This document shows positions 1 through 8,611 of a stretch of 64,000 bases of DNA, one piece after another. How positions within the stretch are numbered: position 1 is the first letter of the stretch; each line of letters starts with the position of its first letter. A program made the translations under genes and the position numbers. The DNA is from Sinomonas atrocyanea (GTDB lineage: Bacteria; Actinomycetota; Actinomycetes; Actinomycetales; Micrococcaceae): positions 4,346,242 to 4,410,241 of the forward strand of contig NZ_CP014518.1 in NCBI RefSeq assembly GCF_001577305.1, written 5' to 3'. Below the pieces are notes generated by a model that was not told the origin of the DNA, searched no databases, and saw only the letters and a list, made by a program, of their open reading frames with translations.

Positions 1-266
1 GCCGCGGTAGGACGGGCGGCGGGGTCCGCGGCGCGCCCTTCCTCGCGCAGCAGCCACGCGCGGGCCGCCGCGAGCCCCACGAAGTAGGCCGCGAGGCACC
101 AGGCCGCGCCCGCGGCGGTCGGCGTCCCCCAGAAGACGGTGACCGCGCCGAAGGCCAGCGCGACGACCGCCCTCAGGATCACCGGGGCGGCGAGGGAGCG
201 CTGCTCGGCGGGGGCGACGGCGCCGGACGGGACGGCTGCGGGCTGGGTCGAAGGGTTCTCGGGCAC
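1..266 (-). CDS. Membrane protein of unknown function (3' part cut by window edge)
   Basis: The first 88 codons of a minus-strand gene are visible, starting with GTG and reading MPENPSTQPAAV. After a polar N-terminus of about 27 residues there are two hydrophobic stretches (about 28-50 and 55-75), then an Arg/Glu-rich cytoplasmic-looking tail. It lies in the same direction as the MATE gene next to it, with divergent spacing of about 50 bases. No family is recognised, and the C-terminus lies beyond the window, so two or more membrane segments is all that can be said. Confidence 0.6.
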   Translation of the reverse strand, partial: MPENPSTQPAAVPSGAVAPAEQRSLAAPVILRAVVALAFGAVTVFWGTPTAAGAAWCLAAYFVGLAAARAWLLREEGRAADPAARPTA

Positions 267-313
267 GGGCCAAGTCTAGCCAGCCGGCAGGTGCCGCCCC
301 GCCGCGCGTCCCG

Positions 314-1675
314 CTAGTGCGAGCCGAGCACCATCCAGGCGTCCGAGCGCGCCCGAAGGCCGAGGGTCAGTGCGCGCGCGAGCATGTATCCGCCGGCGAA
401 CGCGGCCCACAGCCACATGAGCCCCGCCGGTCCCCCCACGCCGGAGAGCCCTGCCCACACGAGCAGGGGGGCGTAGACCACGAGGTTGAGCAGCCCTGCG
501 ATCGCGAGGTACCGGGCGTCCCCGGCGCCGATCAGCACGCCGTCGAGGACGAACACGTAGCCGCACACCGGCTGGCTCGCGGCGAGCACGAGCAGGGCGG
601 GCAGCAGGGCCTCGTGGACCTGCCGGTCCGGGGTGAAGATCCAGCCGATCCACGGTGCGCCGGCCGCGAGGAGGGCCCCGGTGATGACCCCGTACCCGAG
701 GGACCACCGCACCATGGTCCGTGTGAGGGCCCGCGCCCGCGCCGCGTTCGCGGCGCCGAGCTCCTTGCCGATGAGGGCCTGGGCGGCGATGGCCAGGGCG
801 TCGAGGGCGAAGGCGAGGACGTTGAAGAGCGTCATGGCGAGCTGGTGGGCGGCGAGGTTCGCCGGTCCCTGCTGCGTGGCGACGACGACGGCCGCGAAGA
901 TCGCGGCACGGAGCGTGAGCGTGCGCAGCATGAGCCAGGAGCCCACGTGGGCGGCGCCCAGGAGGCCGCGCCGGCTCGGGGCGAGGCCCACGCCCTCGTG
1001 CCGCATCCGCCGCAGCACGATGCCCAGGTACGCGGCCGCCATGCTCAGCTGGGCGACACTCGTGCCGATGGCCGATCCCGCGATCCCCCAGCCGAGGCCG
1101 TAGACGAACAGCAGGTTCAGCAGGATGTTCCCCGTGAAACCCACGGTGGCGACGACGAGCGGGGTCCTCGTGTCCTGGAGCCCGCGCAGCGCCCCGGTGC
1201 CCGCGAACACGAGCAGCATGCCCACGAGCCCGGGCATCGACCAGACGAGGTACTCGACCGCGTACCCCCGCACCTCCGTGGGGCCGCCGAGGAGGCCCAC
1301 CACCGCTGGGGCCGTGAGCCAGCCGAGCGCCGCGAGGGCGAGGCCGAGCAGCAGCGCGAGCCAGGCGCCGTCGCGCGCGGCGGACATGGCGTGGCCCATC
1401 TTCCCCGCGCCGAGGAGGCGCGCCACGGCGGGCCCTGTCCCATAGGCCAGGAAGACCATGAGCCCCACGGCGGTCTGCAGCACCGTGGTCGCGATCCCGA
1501 GGCCCGCCAGCTCCGCGACCCCGAGGTGCCCGACGATCGCTGAGTCGGCGAGGAGGAAGAGCGGCTCCGCGATGAGCGCGAAGAAGGCGGGCACGGCAAG
1601 GCGCAGGATCTCGCGCGCCGCCGACCGCGGCGCGGTGTCCTGCGCGTGCGCGTGGACCCGCTCCTCCTGCTCCAT
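314..1675 (-). CDS. MATE family efflux transporter (DinF-like)
   Basis: About 453 residues with twelve hydrophobic segments in two related halves, the usual MATE size and layout. Family-typical pieces are the N-terminal AVPAFFALIAEPLFLLADSA, where the Asp sits in the first helix, the VGHLGVAELAGLG stretch, and GTSVAQ in the middle. MATE proteins exchange H+ or Na+ for organic cations and drugs across the cytoplasmic membrane. Alternative GTG starts at 1684 and 1705 are in frame; the ATG at 1675 (MEQEERVH) fits the family N-terminus best, but its Shine-Dalgarno is weak. The substrate cannot be told. Confidence 0.88.
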   Translation of the reverse strand: MEQEERVHAHAQDTAPRSAAREILRLAVPAFFALIAEPLFLLADSAIVGHLGVAELAGLGIATTVLQTAVGLMVFLAYGTGPAVARLLGAGKMGHAMSAARDGAWLALLLGLALAALGWLTAPAVVGLLGGPTEVRGYAVEYLVWSMPGLVGMLLVFAGTGALRGLQDTRTPLVVATVGFTGNILLNLLFVYGLGWGIAGSAIGTSVAQLSMAAAYLGIVLRRMRHEGVGLAPSRRGLLGAAHVGSWLMLRTLTLRAAIFAAVVVATQQGPANLAAHQLAMTLFNVLAFALDALAIAAQALIGKELGAANAARARALTRTMVRWSLGYGVITGALLAAGAPWIGWIFTPDRQVHEALLPALLVLAASQPVCGYVFVLDGVLIGAGDARYLAIAGLLNLVVYAPLLVWAGLSGVGGPAGLMWLWAAFAGGYMLARALTLGLRARSDAWMVLGSH

Positions 1676-1783
1676 GGGTCCCACTGTAGGCGCCCGCGCC
1701 GACACTCCTGCGCGGGGTGGGCCCGGGTGGCCCCGGGCCTCTGGGATCTGGCGGCCGCGCGGCCCCGAACCGATACTGATCGC

Positions 1784-2587
1784 ATGTCAGGGGACTCAGC
1801 CTTCACCGGATCCATCCCGGAGCTCTACGACACCGTCCTCGTGCCCATGGTCTTCCAGGACTTCGCGGACGACCTCGCCGCCGACGTCGCGGCCGCCGAC
1901 CCTGCGAGCGTGCTCGAGACGGCGGCGGGGACGGGAGTCGTGACGAGGACGCTCCACCGGGTCCTCCCGGGCGCCAGGATCACCGCCACGGACCTCAACC
2001 CGGCCATGCTCGTCCAGGCCGACCGCATCCTGCCCGCCTCCGACTCCATCCGGTGGCAGCAGGCCGATGCCCAGGAGCTCCCGTTCGAGGATGGGGCCTT
2101 CGACGCGGTGGTGAGCCAGTTCGGGATCATGTTCTTTCCCGACCGGGTGCGGGCCTATGCGGAGGCGCGGCGCGTGCTGCGGCCCGGCGCCCGGATGACC
2201 GCGGCCGTGTGGGGGCCGCTCGAGGGCAACGAGGTGACCCTCCTCGTCGAGCAGGCCCTGGCCGAGCTCTTCCCCGGGAGGACGCCGACGTTCTACCGCC
2301 GCATCCCGTTCGGGTACACGGACCATGACCTCATCCGTGCCGAGCTCGAGGAGGCGGGCTTCTCGGACGTCGACGTCCGCACGGTCGAGCACGTCAGCGC
2401 TCCGACGTCCACGGGCGCGATCGCGCTCGCCCACTGCCAGGGGACGCCCCTCGCCAATGAGCTGCGCGAGGGATACGGGGACCCCGTGCAGATCACGGCG
2501 GACGTGGCCCGGGTGCTCGAGGAGCGGCTCGGCGGCAGGCCGTTCTCGGGCCCCACCACGGCGATCTTCTTCTCGGGCGTCGCCTGA
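1784..2587 (+). CDS. Class I SAM-dependent methyltransferase
   Basis: 267 residues. The SAM-binding motif I (LETAAGTGVVT, about 40-50), the acidic residue of motif II (DLNPAML) and the DAQELPFEDGAFDAVVSQFG segment place it in the UbiE/Methyltransf_11 group, which methylates small molecules. The ATG at 1784 is chosen because upstream in-frame sequence overlaps the MATE promoter region and reads as low-complexity Arg/Pro. It diverges from the MATE gene and converges on the permease, from which it is separated by a strong hairpin. The substrate is unknown. Confidence 0.85.
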   Translation: MSGDSAFTGSIPELYDTVLVPMVFQDFADDLAADVAAADPASVLETAAGTGVVTRTLHRVLPGARITATDLNPAMLVQADRILPASDSIRWQQADAQELPFEDGAFDAVVSQFGIMFFPDRVRAYAEARRVLRPGARMTAAVWGPLEGNEVTLLVEQALAELFPGRTPTFYRRIPFGYTDHDLIRAELEEAGFSDVDVRTVEHVSAPTSTGAIALAHCQGTPLANELREGYGDPVQITADVARVLEERLGGRPFSGPTTAIFFSGVA

Positions 2588-2608
2588 CGCACGACGCGGC
2601 CTGACGCC

Positions 2609-2656
2609 CGACGGCGCGGGACCGGCTCCTGCTCGAGCCGGCACCGCGCCGTCGTG
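2609..2656. terminator. Bidirectional hairpin terminator
   Basis: An 11-bp GC stem (CGACGGCGCGG paired with CCGCGCCGTCG) encloses a second stem (ACCGGCT / AGCCGGC). It sits 21 bases after the methyltransferase stop and 24 bases before the convergent permease stop, so it can serve both. There is no T-run, which is common in high-GC actinobacteria. Confidence 0.7.
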
Positions 2657-2680
2657 CTTACCCCTGGGCCGTGGCCGGCC

Positions 2681-4117
2681 TCAGGCGCCGTGCGCGTGGG
2701 CTTCGGCGTCGACCTCGGTCGCCTCGAACCCGGGGGCCTCGGCGAGGGCGGGTGCACCGGCCGGCGTCGGGCCGCGCCGGCGGTAGCGGGCCACGCCGAT
2801 CGCGACGACCACGGCGGCGAGTGCCACGGACAGGACGAGCTCGTCGCGGGTGTCGTCGAGGAAGAGCATGCCCACGAGCAGCGCGACGATCGCCACGATG
2901 GACGCCCAGGTCAGGTACGGGAAGAGCCACATGCGGATCTCGAGCTTCGTGCCGGCCGCGTCGGCCCGGCGGCGCAGGATGAGCTGGGAGGCCGCGATGA
3001 CGAGCCACACGAACAGGGCGATCGCGCCCGAGGTGTTGACCAGGAACAGGAAGACCGTGTCGGGCCACAGGTAGTTCAGGCCCACCGTGACGAAGCCGAC
3101 CACCGTCGAGACGAGCACTGCGCGGACGGGGACGCCGCGGGTGGAGATGCGCGACCACGACGACGGGGCGTCGCCCCGCCGCGAGAGCGAGAAGATCATG
3201 CGGCTGGCCGTGTAGAGGCCCGAGTTGAGGCACGAGAGGACCGAGGTGAGGACGACGATGTCCATGATGGTGCCCGCGCCGGGGATGCCGAACCGCTCGA
3301 TCACCGCGACGTACGGGCTCTTGGCGACGGACGCGTCGTCCCACGGCAGGAGGGTCACGACGATCGCCATCGAGCCGATGTAGAACACGAGGATGCGCCA
3401 CACGGTCGAGTTGACGGCCTTGCGGACAGCGGTCACCGGATCGGCGGACTCGCCCGCCGCGATCGTGGCGATCTCGGCGCCGAAGAAGGAGAACACGACG
3501 ACGAGGATGCCCGCCAGGACAGCGCTGCCGCCGTTCGGCAGGAGCCCGCCGTGGCCGAGCAGGTTGGTGGTGCCGGGGGCCGGGAGGCCGGGGATGAGGC
3601 CGAAGATCGCGGCGAGGCCGGCGATGAGGAACAGCACGATCGCGGTGACCTTGACCGAGGCGAACCAGAACTCGAACTCGCCGTAGGACTTCACGCTCCA
3701 CACGTTGGTCAGCGTGAGCGCGACCATGAGCACGAGGGCCCAGATCCACTGGTCGACGCCGGGGAGCCAGCGGTGCATGATCGCCGCCCCTGCGGTGGCC
3801 TCGATGCCGAGGACGATGATCCAGAACCACGCGTAGAGCCAGCCGATGCTGAAGCCGGCCCAGCGGCCGAGGGCCTTGTCCGCGTACGCCGAGAAGGAGC
3901 CGGTCTCGGGGTTGGCCGCGGCCATCTCGCCGAGCATGCGCATCACGAGGATCACGACGACGCCTGCGGCCGCATAGGCGAGGAGGATTCCGGGGCCGGC
4001 CTGCTTGATCGCCGCGCCGGAGCCGACGAAGAGCCCCGCCCCGATGACGCCGGCGATGGCGATCATCGACAGGTGGCGGGGCTTGAGGGTCTTGTGGAGT
4101 TCTGGTTGGGAAGCCAT
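2681..4117 (-). CDS. APC-family amino acid permease
   Basis: 478 residues, twelve hydrophobic segments. The start KPRHLSMIAIAGVIGAGLFV with GSG and the following PGILLAYAAAG match the substrate-binding first helix of the amino-acid/polyamine/organocation superfamily, closest in appearance to the GabP/AnsP/aromatic permease group. It should import an amino acid or GABA with protons. Upstream ATG and GTG codons are in frame, but the ATG at 4117 follows GGAAGTGAG at proper spacing. A Gly/Ala-rich, His-ending C-terminus of about 40 residues lies in the cytoplasm. Its transcript would begin with a foldable leader. Confidence 0.9.
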   Translation of the reverse strand: MASQPELHKTLKPRHLSMIAIAGVIGAGLFVGSGAAIKQAGPGILLAYAAAGVVVILVMRMLGEMAAANPETGSFSAYADKALGRWAGFSIGWLYAWFWIIVLGIEATAGAAIMHRWLPGVDQWIWALVLMVALTLTNVWSVKSYGEFEFWFASVKVTAIVLFLIAGLAAIFGLIPGLPAPGTTNLLGHGGLLPNGGSAVLAGILVVVFSFFGAEIATIAAGESADPVTAVRKAVNSTVWRILVFYIGSMAIVVTLLPWDDASVAKSPYVAVIERFGIPGAGTIMDIVVLTSVLSCLNSGLYTASRMIFSLSRRGDAPSSWSRISTRGVPVRAVLVSTVVGFVTVGLNYLWPDTVFLFLVNTSGAIALFVWLVIAASQLILRRRADAAGTKLEIRMWLFPYLTWASIVAIVALLVGMLFLDDTRDELVLSVALAAVVVAIGVARYRRRGPTPAGAPALAEAPGFEATEVDAEAHAHGA

Positions 4118-4166
4118 GAGGCTCACTTCCATCGTTAGGGTCAATGCCGGAATCAATGGTGGCCCC

Positions 4167-4223
4167 ATACCCAGAGGGTCTGCGCGGGCGTTCGCACAGT
4201 CTTTGCCGCGCGCTGCAGGGTAT
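4167..4223 (-). promoter_or_regulatory. Structured leader upstream of the permease (candidate)
   Basis: ATACCC and GGGTAT arms 45 bases apart, with GC-rich inner arms (CTGCGCGGG against GCGCGCGG), would fold as one long hairpin about 50 bases before the permease start on the minus strand. It matches no riboswitch class I recognise. The function, if any, is inferred from position only. Confidence 0.3.
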
Positions 4224-4376
4224 CCGCCCAATCACGATTACCCTCAGGCACCATCTGTTCCCGCACGGGCGCCCCGAAACCTCCCCGCAACGTAGGCGGC
4301 GCCACGGCCGGTCGTGATCCAGGCCACGCCGGCCCTGCGGACACGGGCTGTCCTGAACGCGGTCTACCGTGCCGGT

Positions 4377-4735
4377 ATGGCTATCGCACGCTTCCCCTCC
4401 GTTGTCATCGACTGCCCCGACGCGGCCGCGCTCGCGCAGTTCTACGCCGGCCTCCTCGACTGGGCGATCGAGGAGTCCTCCCCCGACTGGGCTCGGGTCC
4501 GCGCCGACTACGGCCAGTGCCTCGACTTCCAGGGGGTGCAGGGCTATACGCCGCCCCAGTGGCCCGGGCAGGAGGTCCCCAGCAGATGCATCTCGACGTC
4601 GTAGTGGACGACCTCGACGCCGCCGAGGCGTCGGTGCTGGGACTCGGCGCCTCGAGGCACGATCACCAGCCCGGGACCACCTTCCGGGTCTTCCTCGATC
4701 CGGCCGGGCACCCGTTCTGCCTGTGCCTCAGCTGA
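4377..4735 (+). pseudogene. VOC/glyoxalase-fold protein, single frameshift
   Basis: Two frames join into one VOC-family protein of about 119 residues. The first frame gives MAIARFPSVVIDCPDAAALA and FYAGLLDW up to WPGQEVP. The second continues QQMHLDVVVDDLDAAEASV and ends with FLDPAGHPFCLC, the usual VOC C-terminus. The break is at the C run 4577-4580; restoring one C rejoins the frames. VOC proteins of this size are typically metal-dependent or resistance-type enzymes, with no defined role here. It is either a real pseudogene or a base-calling error; the intact flanking motifs favour recent loss or error. Confidence 0.75.
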
Positions 4736-4822
4736 GGCACTGGCAGCGGAACTCGCCACGGACGCACGACGGCGGTGGCGCGGCTCCCGTGGGGAGCGCA
4801 CCGGCGGTGCCTAGCCGCGACC

Positions 4823-6211
4823 CTAGAAGCCGCCGCCCTCGCCCCCGGCGTCGGCAGCCATGTTGGCGAAGCGGGAGTAGTGGCCCTGGAACGCGACCAC
4901 GATGTCCTTGGTGGGGCCGTTGCGGTGCTTGGCCACGAGGATGTCCGCCTCGCCGGCGCGTGGCGACTCCTTGTTGTAGACGTCCTCACGGTGGAGCAGG
5001 ATCACCATGTCGGCGTCCTGCTCGATCGAGCCCGATTCGCGCAGGTCCGAGACCATCGGGCGCTTGTCGGTGCGCTGCTCGGACCCTCGGTTGAGCTGCG
5101 ACAGCGCGATGACGGGCACCCCGAGCTCCTTGGCGAGGAGCTTGAGGGCGCGGGAGAACTCCGAGACCTCCTGCTGGCGGCTCTCGACCTTCTTGCCGCT
5201 GGACATGAGCTGGAGGTAGTCGAGCACCACGAGCTTGAGGTCGTGCTGCTGCTTGAGGCGGCGGCACTTGGCCCGGATCTCCATGAGGGACATGTTGGGC
5301 GAGTCGTCGATGAACAGGGGCGACTCGTTGAGGGGACCGAGCACCGAGGCGATCTTGGCCCATTGGTCGTCGCGCAGGGTGCCGCGGCGGAGGTCCTGGA
5401 GCTGAATCGATGCCTCGGCGCTCATCAGGCGCATCGCGATCTCGTTGCGGCCCATCTCGAGTGAGAAGAAGACGGTCGCCATCTTGTGCTTGATCGCTGC
5501 GGAGCGGGCGAAGTCGAGCGCGAACGTCGACTTGCCCACGGCCGGACGCGCCGCAATGACGATCATCTGGCCGGGGTGGAGTCCGTGGGTGAGCTCGTCG
5601 AGCTCGTAGAACCCGGTCGGGACGCCGGTCATGCCGCCGCCGCGGTGGCCGGCCGCCTCGATCTCATCCATGGCGCCCTCCATGACCTGCGAGAGCGGGA
5701 CGTAGTCCTCGGCTGTGCGGCGCTCGGCCACGGCGTAGACCTCGGCCTGAGCCTGGTTGACGAGGTCCTCGACCTCGCCGTCCTGCCCGTAGCCGAGCTG
5801 GACGATCTTGGTGCCGGCCCCGACCAGGCGGCGCAGCACCGCGCGCTCGGCCACGATCTCCGCGTAGTAGCCGGCGTTGGCGGCGGTCGGCACGGACTGG
5901 ATGAGTTCATGGAGGTAGGCGGGGCCGCCCACCCGGTTGATCTCGCCGCGCTTCGTCAGCTCGTCCGAGACGGTCACGGCGTCCGCGGGCTCCCCCCGCC
6001 CGTAGAGGTCGATGATGGCCTCGTAGATGGCCTCATGGGCCGGACGGTAGAAGTCGATGCCGCGCACCACTTCCACCACGTCTGCGATCGCGTCCTTGGA
6101 GAGCATCATCCCCCCGAGCACGGACTGTTCCGCGACGATGTCCTGCGGCGGTGTGCGCGCGGCGTCCGCGTCCCTGAAGGACGGTGCTGAATCGACGTGG
6201 GACGTGGACAT
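4823..6211 (-). CDS. dnaB: Replicative DNA helicase DnaB
   Basis: 462 residues, the normal length without an intein. The N-terminal domain begins at PPQDIVAEQSVLGGMML (about 21-37). The RecA-like domain carries Walker A ARPAVGKST (about 221-229) and Walker B VVLDYLQLM (about 328-336), followed by SRALKLLAKELGVPVIALSQ and the C-terminal ESGSIEQDADMV segment. It unwinds DNA at the replication fork as a hexamer. The ATG at 6211 gives MSTSHVDS after an AGGTG ribosome site; the longer reading frame upstream is the DnaA-box region. In many relatives dnaB follows rplI directly, but here three other genes lie between. Confidence 0.97.
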   Translation of the reverse strand: MSTSHVDSAPSFRDADAARTPPQDIVAEQSVLGGMMLSKDAIADVVEVVRGIDFYRPAHEAIYEAIIDLYGRGEPADAVTVSDELTKRGEINRVGGPAYLHELIQSVPTAANAGYYAEIVAERAVLRRLVGAGTKIVQLGYGQDGEVEDLVNQAQAEVYAVAERRTAEDYVPLSQVMEGAMDEIEAAGHRGGGMTGVPTGFYELDELTHGLHPGQMIVIAARPAVGKSTFALDFARSAAIKHKMATVFFSLEMGRNEIAMRLMSAEASIQLQDLRRGTLRDDQWAKIASVLGPLNESPLFIDDSPNMSLMEIRAKCRRLKQQHDLKLVVLDYLQLMSSGKKVESRQQEVSEFSRALKLLAKELGVPVIALSQLNRGSEQRTDKRPMVSDLRESGSIEQDADMVILLHREDVYNKESPRAGEADILVAKHRNGPTKDIVVAFQGHYSRFANMAADAGGEGGGF

Positions 6212-6331
6212 GGGCAACACCTCGGACCGCTGGCAACCGTCCCGGAGCAGGCCGTCGGGACCGTGCTCCGGAGGAACGTGCACACCGTATCCGGGCCCAC
6301 CGACAGTCGTGAAGCTGGGTTTGCACCACCC

Positions 6332-6497
6332 TTGTGGACAAACCTGTGGGAAAAGGGTGCCCAGGCGTTCACCAACCTGTGGATATCTGTGCACAACTCT
6401 CCGGCCCAGCTGAAAAGAGCGCTCTGACGTGCGAAAACGTTGTTGACAGCTTGTGGATCCAGAAAGTTTGTCCACAGACGAAATCCACAAGTCCACA
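6332..6497. promoter_or_regulatory. DnaA-box cluster upstream of dnaB
   Basis: Boxes are compared with TTGTCCACA / TTATCCACA. Two are perfect: TTGTGGACAA at 6332-6341 (reverse strand) and TTGTCCACA at 6468-6476. Near matches are TGTGGATAT (6379-6387), TGTGGATCC (6452-6460), AAATCCACA (6481-6489) and AAGTCCACA (6489-6497). They fill the 469-base gap between dnaB and the next gene, so DnaA may control dnaB transcription or be titrated here. Confidence 0.65.
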
Positions 6498-6680
6498 CGG
6501 GCCGCAGCCGCGTCTCCATACGTCGGGGCACATACGCTGCCGCCACATGTGACTCAGCCCACATGTGTTGCGGGCCGCTCGCGGTCCATGCGCTCCGAGG
6601 CATGCGAGCGTTCCCTCGCAGCAGGATGAGCGCAGGCACTACGCTGGAGGAACCCACTCCGCCACCCTCCAGAAGCCCTC

Positions 6681-7406
6681 ATGCAAAACCTCCTGCCTCC
6701 GCTCCTGATCCTCCTCGTCGTCGCTGCCGTCGTCGTCTTCGTGCTCCGCGCCGGCGCACGGCGCAGCAGGGAATCCCTCGAGGGTGCTCTCTCCGGAGGG
6801 CCCACCGCCGCAGCGGCCGCCTCGGCGCGGCTCAACGAGGCCCAGCACCGGGCCGTCTACTCGCTCATCGCCCGCGGCCTCACCGTCCAGGCGATTGCTG
6901 CCTACCGCGAGGCCACGGGCTCCGGGCTCGTGGAGGCGCGCAACGCCGTCATCCTCCTCGACCGCTACCCCCAGGCGTTCCGCAGCGCGGGGAACGCGCC
7001 CACGCCGGAGGACCGTCGAGCACCCGAGCAGGCCGCCGCGCCCCAGGAGTGCGCCCCACCCGAGCAGCCCGCCGCACCCGAGCAGCCGCCCGCCGTCGCA
7101 CGCGGCGGCGCGGCAGAGGCGTCAGCGAAGCCGGCACGGAGCGCCGAGGGGGCGCCGTCGGCGGGAGCAGGCCGTGCCGGAGGGTCCGGCGAGGGCGGCC
7201 CCGAGCGGTTCCCGTACCGGTACCGCGCCATCGTGAGCAACGGGCGCCAGACCCTCGAGGTTGCCTCCAACATGCTCAACGACGAGATCTACAACGAGAT
7301 CAAGTCCTTGGCCCGGATCGGCGACGCCGAGGACGCGGCACAGATGCTGCAGCGCCACTCGGACATCAGCATCGAGGACGCGCGCGCGTTCGTCGCGCTG
7401 CTGTGA
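6681..7406 (+). CDS. Membrane-anchored protein with ribosomal L7/L12-like C-terminal-domain motif
   Basis: 241 residues. Residues 5-24 form one membrane helix (LPPLLILLVVAAVVVFVLRA) with a positively charged flank. About 50-95 holds AIAAYREATGSGLVEARNAV, which resembles the L7/L12 C-terminal domain pattern KAVREVTGLGLKEAK. A Pro/Glu/Ala-rich linker (about 110-170) follows, then a conserved-looking end with YRYRAIVSNGRQTLEVASNM and an Ile/Asp-rich helix pair. It ends one base before the convergent dipeptidase stop. The function is unknown; the L7/L12 likeness suggests protein binding rather than ribosome membership. Confidence 0.75.
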   Translation: MQNLLPPLLILLVVAAVVVFVLRAGARRSRESLEGALSGGPTAAAAASARLNEAQHRAVYSLIARGLTVQAIAAYREATGSGLVEARNAVILLDRYPQAFRSAGNAPTPEDRRAPEQAAAPQECAPPEQPAAPEQPPAVARGGAAEASAKPARSAEGAPSAGAGRAGGSGEGGPERFPYRYRAIVSNGRQTLEVASNMLNDEIYNEIKSLARIGDAEDAAQMLQRHSDISIEDARAFVALL

Positions 7407-7407
7407 G

Positions 7408-8550
7408 CTAGGCGGCCGCCTCCTGGGCGCCCTCGAGCACCCGCAGCGCGTTGCCCCAGCACAGCGCGTCGAGGTCCTCGCGCGACCAGCCCCGTTCCGC
7501 GAGGGTCGAGAGCAGCGGACCGTAGCCCGCGACCCCGTCCATGCCCCGGGGCAGGTCCACGGTCCCGTCGAAGTCGCCGCCGAGCCCGAGATGGCCGGGA
7601 CCCACCACCTCGCGGGCGTGCTCGAGGTGGCGCACGACGTCGCCGATCGTCGCCTCGGGCGCGGGGTGGGACTGAAGCCACGCAGAGAACTCTGCGGCGG
7701 CCTGCGGGTCCTCCTCGGGGGCAACGTCGTGGAAGTCCACGGGCAGGCCGAGGGAGAGGCGCGTCTCGTGCACGGCGAGGGCGTGCTCGCGGCACGACTC
7801 GGAGACGAACTTGGGCACGAACGTGACCATGAGGACGCCGCCGTTGGCGGGCAGACGTTCGAGGATGCGGTCGGGCACGTTGCGGGGATGGTCGCAGACA
7901 GCGCGGGCCGAGGAGTGGGAGAAGACCACGGGGGCGCTCGTGGCATCGAGGGCGTCCTCCATGGTCTGCGGCGAGACATGGGAGAGATCCACGAGCATGC
8001 CGAGCGCGTTCATCTCGGCGACGACGCTCCGCCCGAAATCGGTCAGGCCGGTGTCACGCCCGGCCGCCATCGCCTCGCCGGTCGCCGAGCAGGCCCAGGG
8101 GACGTCGTCGTTGTGCGTGAGGGTCATGTAGGCCACTCCCAGCTGCGCGAGCATCCGCAGCACGCCGAGCGAGCCGGCGATGCTGTGGCCGCCCTCGGCT
8201 CCCATGAGGGAGGCGATGCGGCCCCGGGCTGCGGCCTCGCGCACCTCCTCGGCGCTGCGGGCCAGCGCGAAGACGTCGGGGTGCGCGGCGGCGATGCGCC
8301 GCACGCAGTCGATCTGCTCGAGCGTCGCAACCACCGACTCGGCCGGGGCCAGGGTCGAGGGGACGAACACGGACCAGAACTGCGCACCGACACCGCCCTC
8401 GCGCAGCCGCGGGATGTCGGTGTGGAGGCGCGGCTGGCGCGCGCCGAGGGCGGCCGCGGCGACGTCGTAGCCGAAGTCCTGGCGGAGCGCCCAGGGAAGG
8501 TCGTTGTGCCCGTCGAAGACCGGCGCGTGGTCGGTGGCTGGCTGCTGCAT
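7408..8550 (-). CDS. Membrane dipeptidase family (M19, renal dipeptidase) peptidase
   Basis: 380 residues, typical length. The zinc-binding FDGHNDLPW motif is at about 12-20. GAEGGHSI (about 137-144) supplies the bridging Glu, VDLSHVSP (about 212-219) and VFSHSSARA (about 233-241) supply the His ligands, and GDFDG lies near the C-terminus. These are all the signature pieces of family M19, which hydrolyses dipeptides, often with a D-residue at the C-terminal side. No signal peptide is seen, so it is cytoplasmic. It faces the L7/L12-like gene tail to tail. Confidence 0.92.
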   Translation of the reverse strand: MQQPATDHAPVFDGHNDLPWALRQDFGYDVAAAALGARQPRLHTDIPRLREGGVGAQFWSVFVPSTLAPAESVVATLEQIDCVRRIAAAHPDVFALARSAEEVREAAARGRIASLMGAEGGHSIAGSLGVLRMLAQLGVAYMTLTHNDDVPWACSATGEAMAAGRDTGLTDFGRSVVAEMNALGMLVDLSHVSPQTMEDALDATSAPVVFSHSSARAVCDHPRNVPDRILERLPANGGVLMVTFVPKFVSESCREHALAVHETRLSLGLPVDFHDVAPEEDPQAAAEFSAWLQSHPAPEATIGDVVRHLEHAREVVGPGHLGLGGDFDGTVDLPRGMDGVAGYGPLLSTLAERGWSREDLDALCWGNALRVLEGAQEAAA

Positions 8551-8611
8551 CCCGCCATCGTACGTCGGGGGGTCCTTCCTCTGGAGGCCGCCTCTGTGAC
8601 CCGCGGGAACT

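Noticed and set aside
317..1543. Long plus-strand open frame of about 408 codons opposite the MATE gene
   Set aside because: It is Arg/His/Glu/Pro-rich without motifs and mirrors a clear transporter; such antisense frames are expected at 70% GC.
2654..4138. Long plus-strand frame opposite the permease
   Set aside because: Composition is Asp/Arg/His/Gly-rich and typical of the reverse frame of a membrane protein; no ribosome site.
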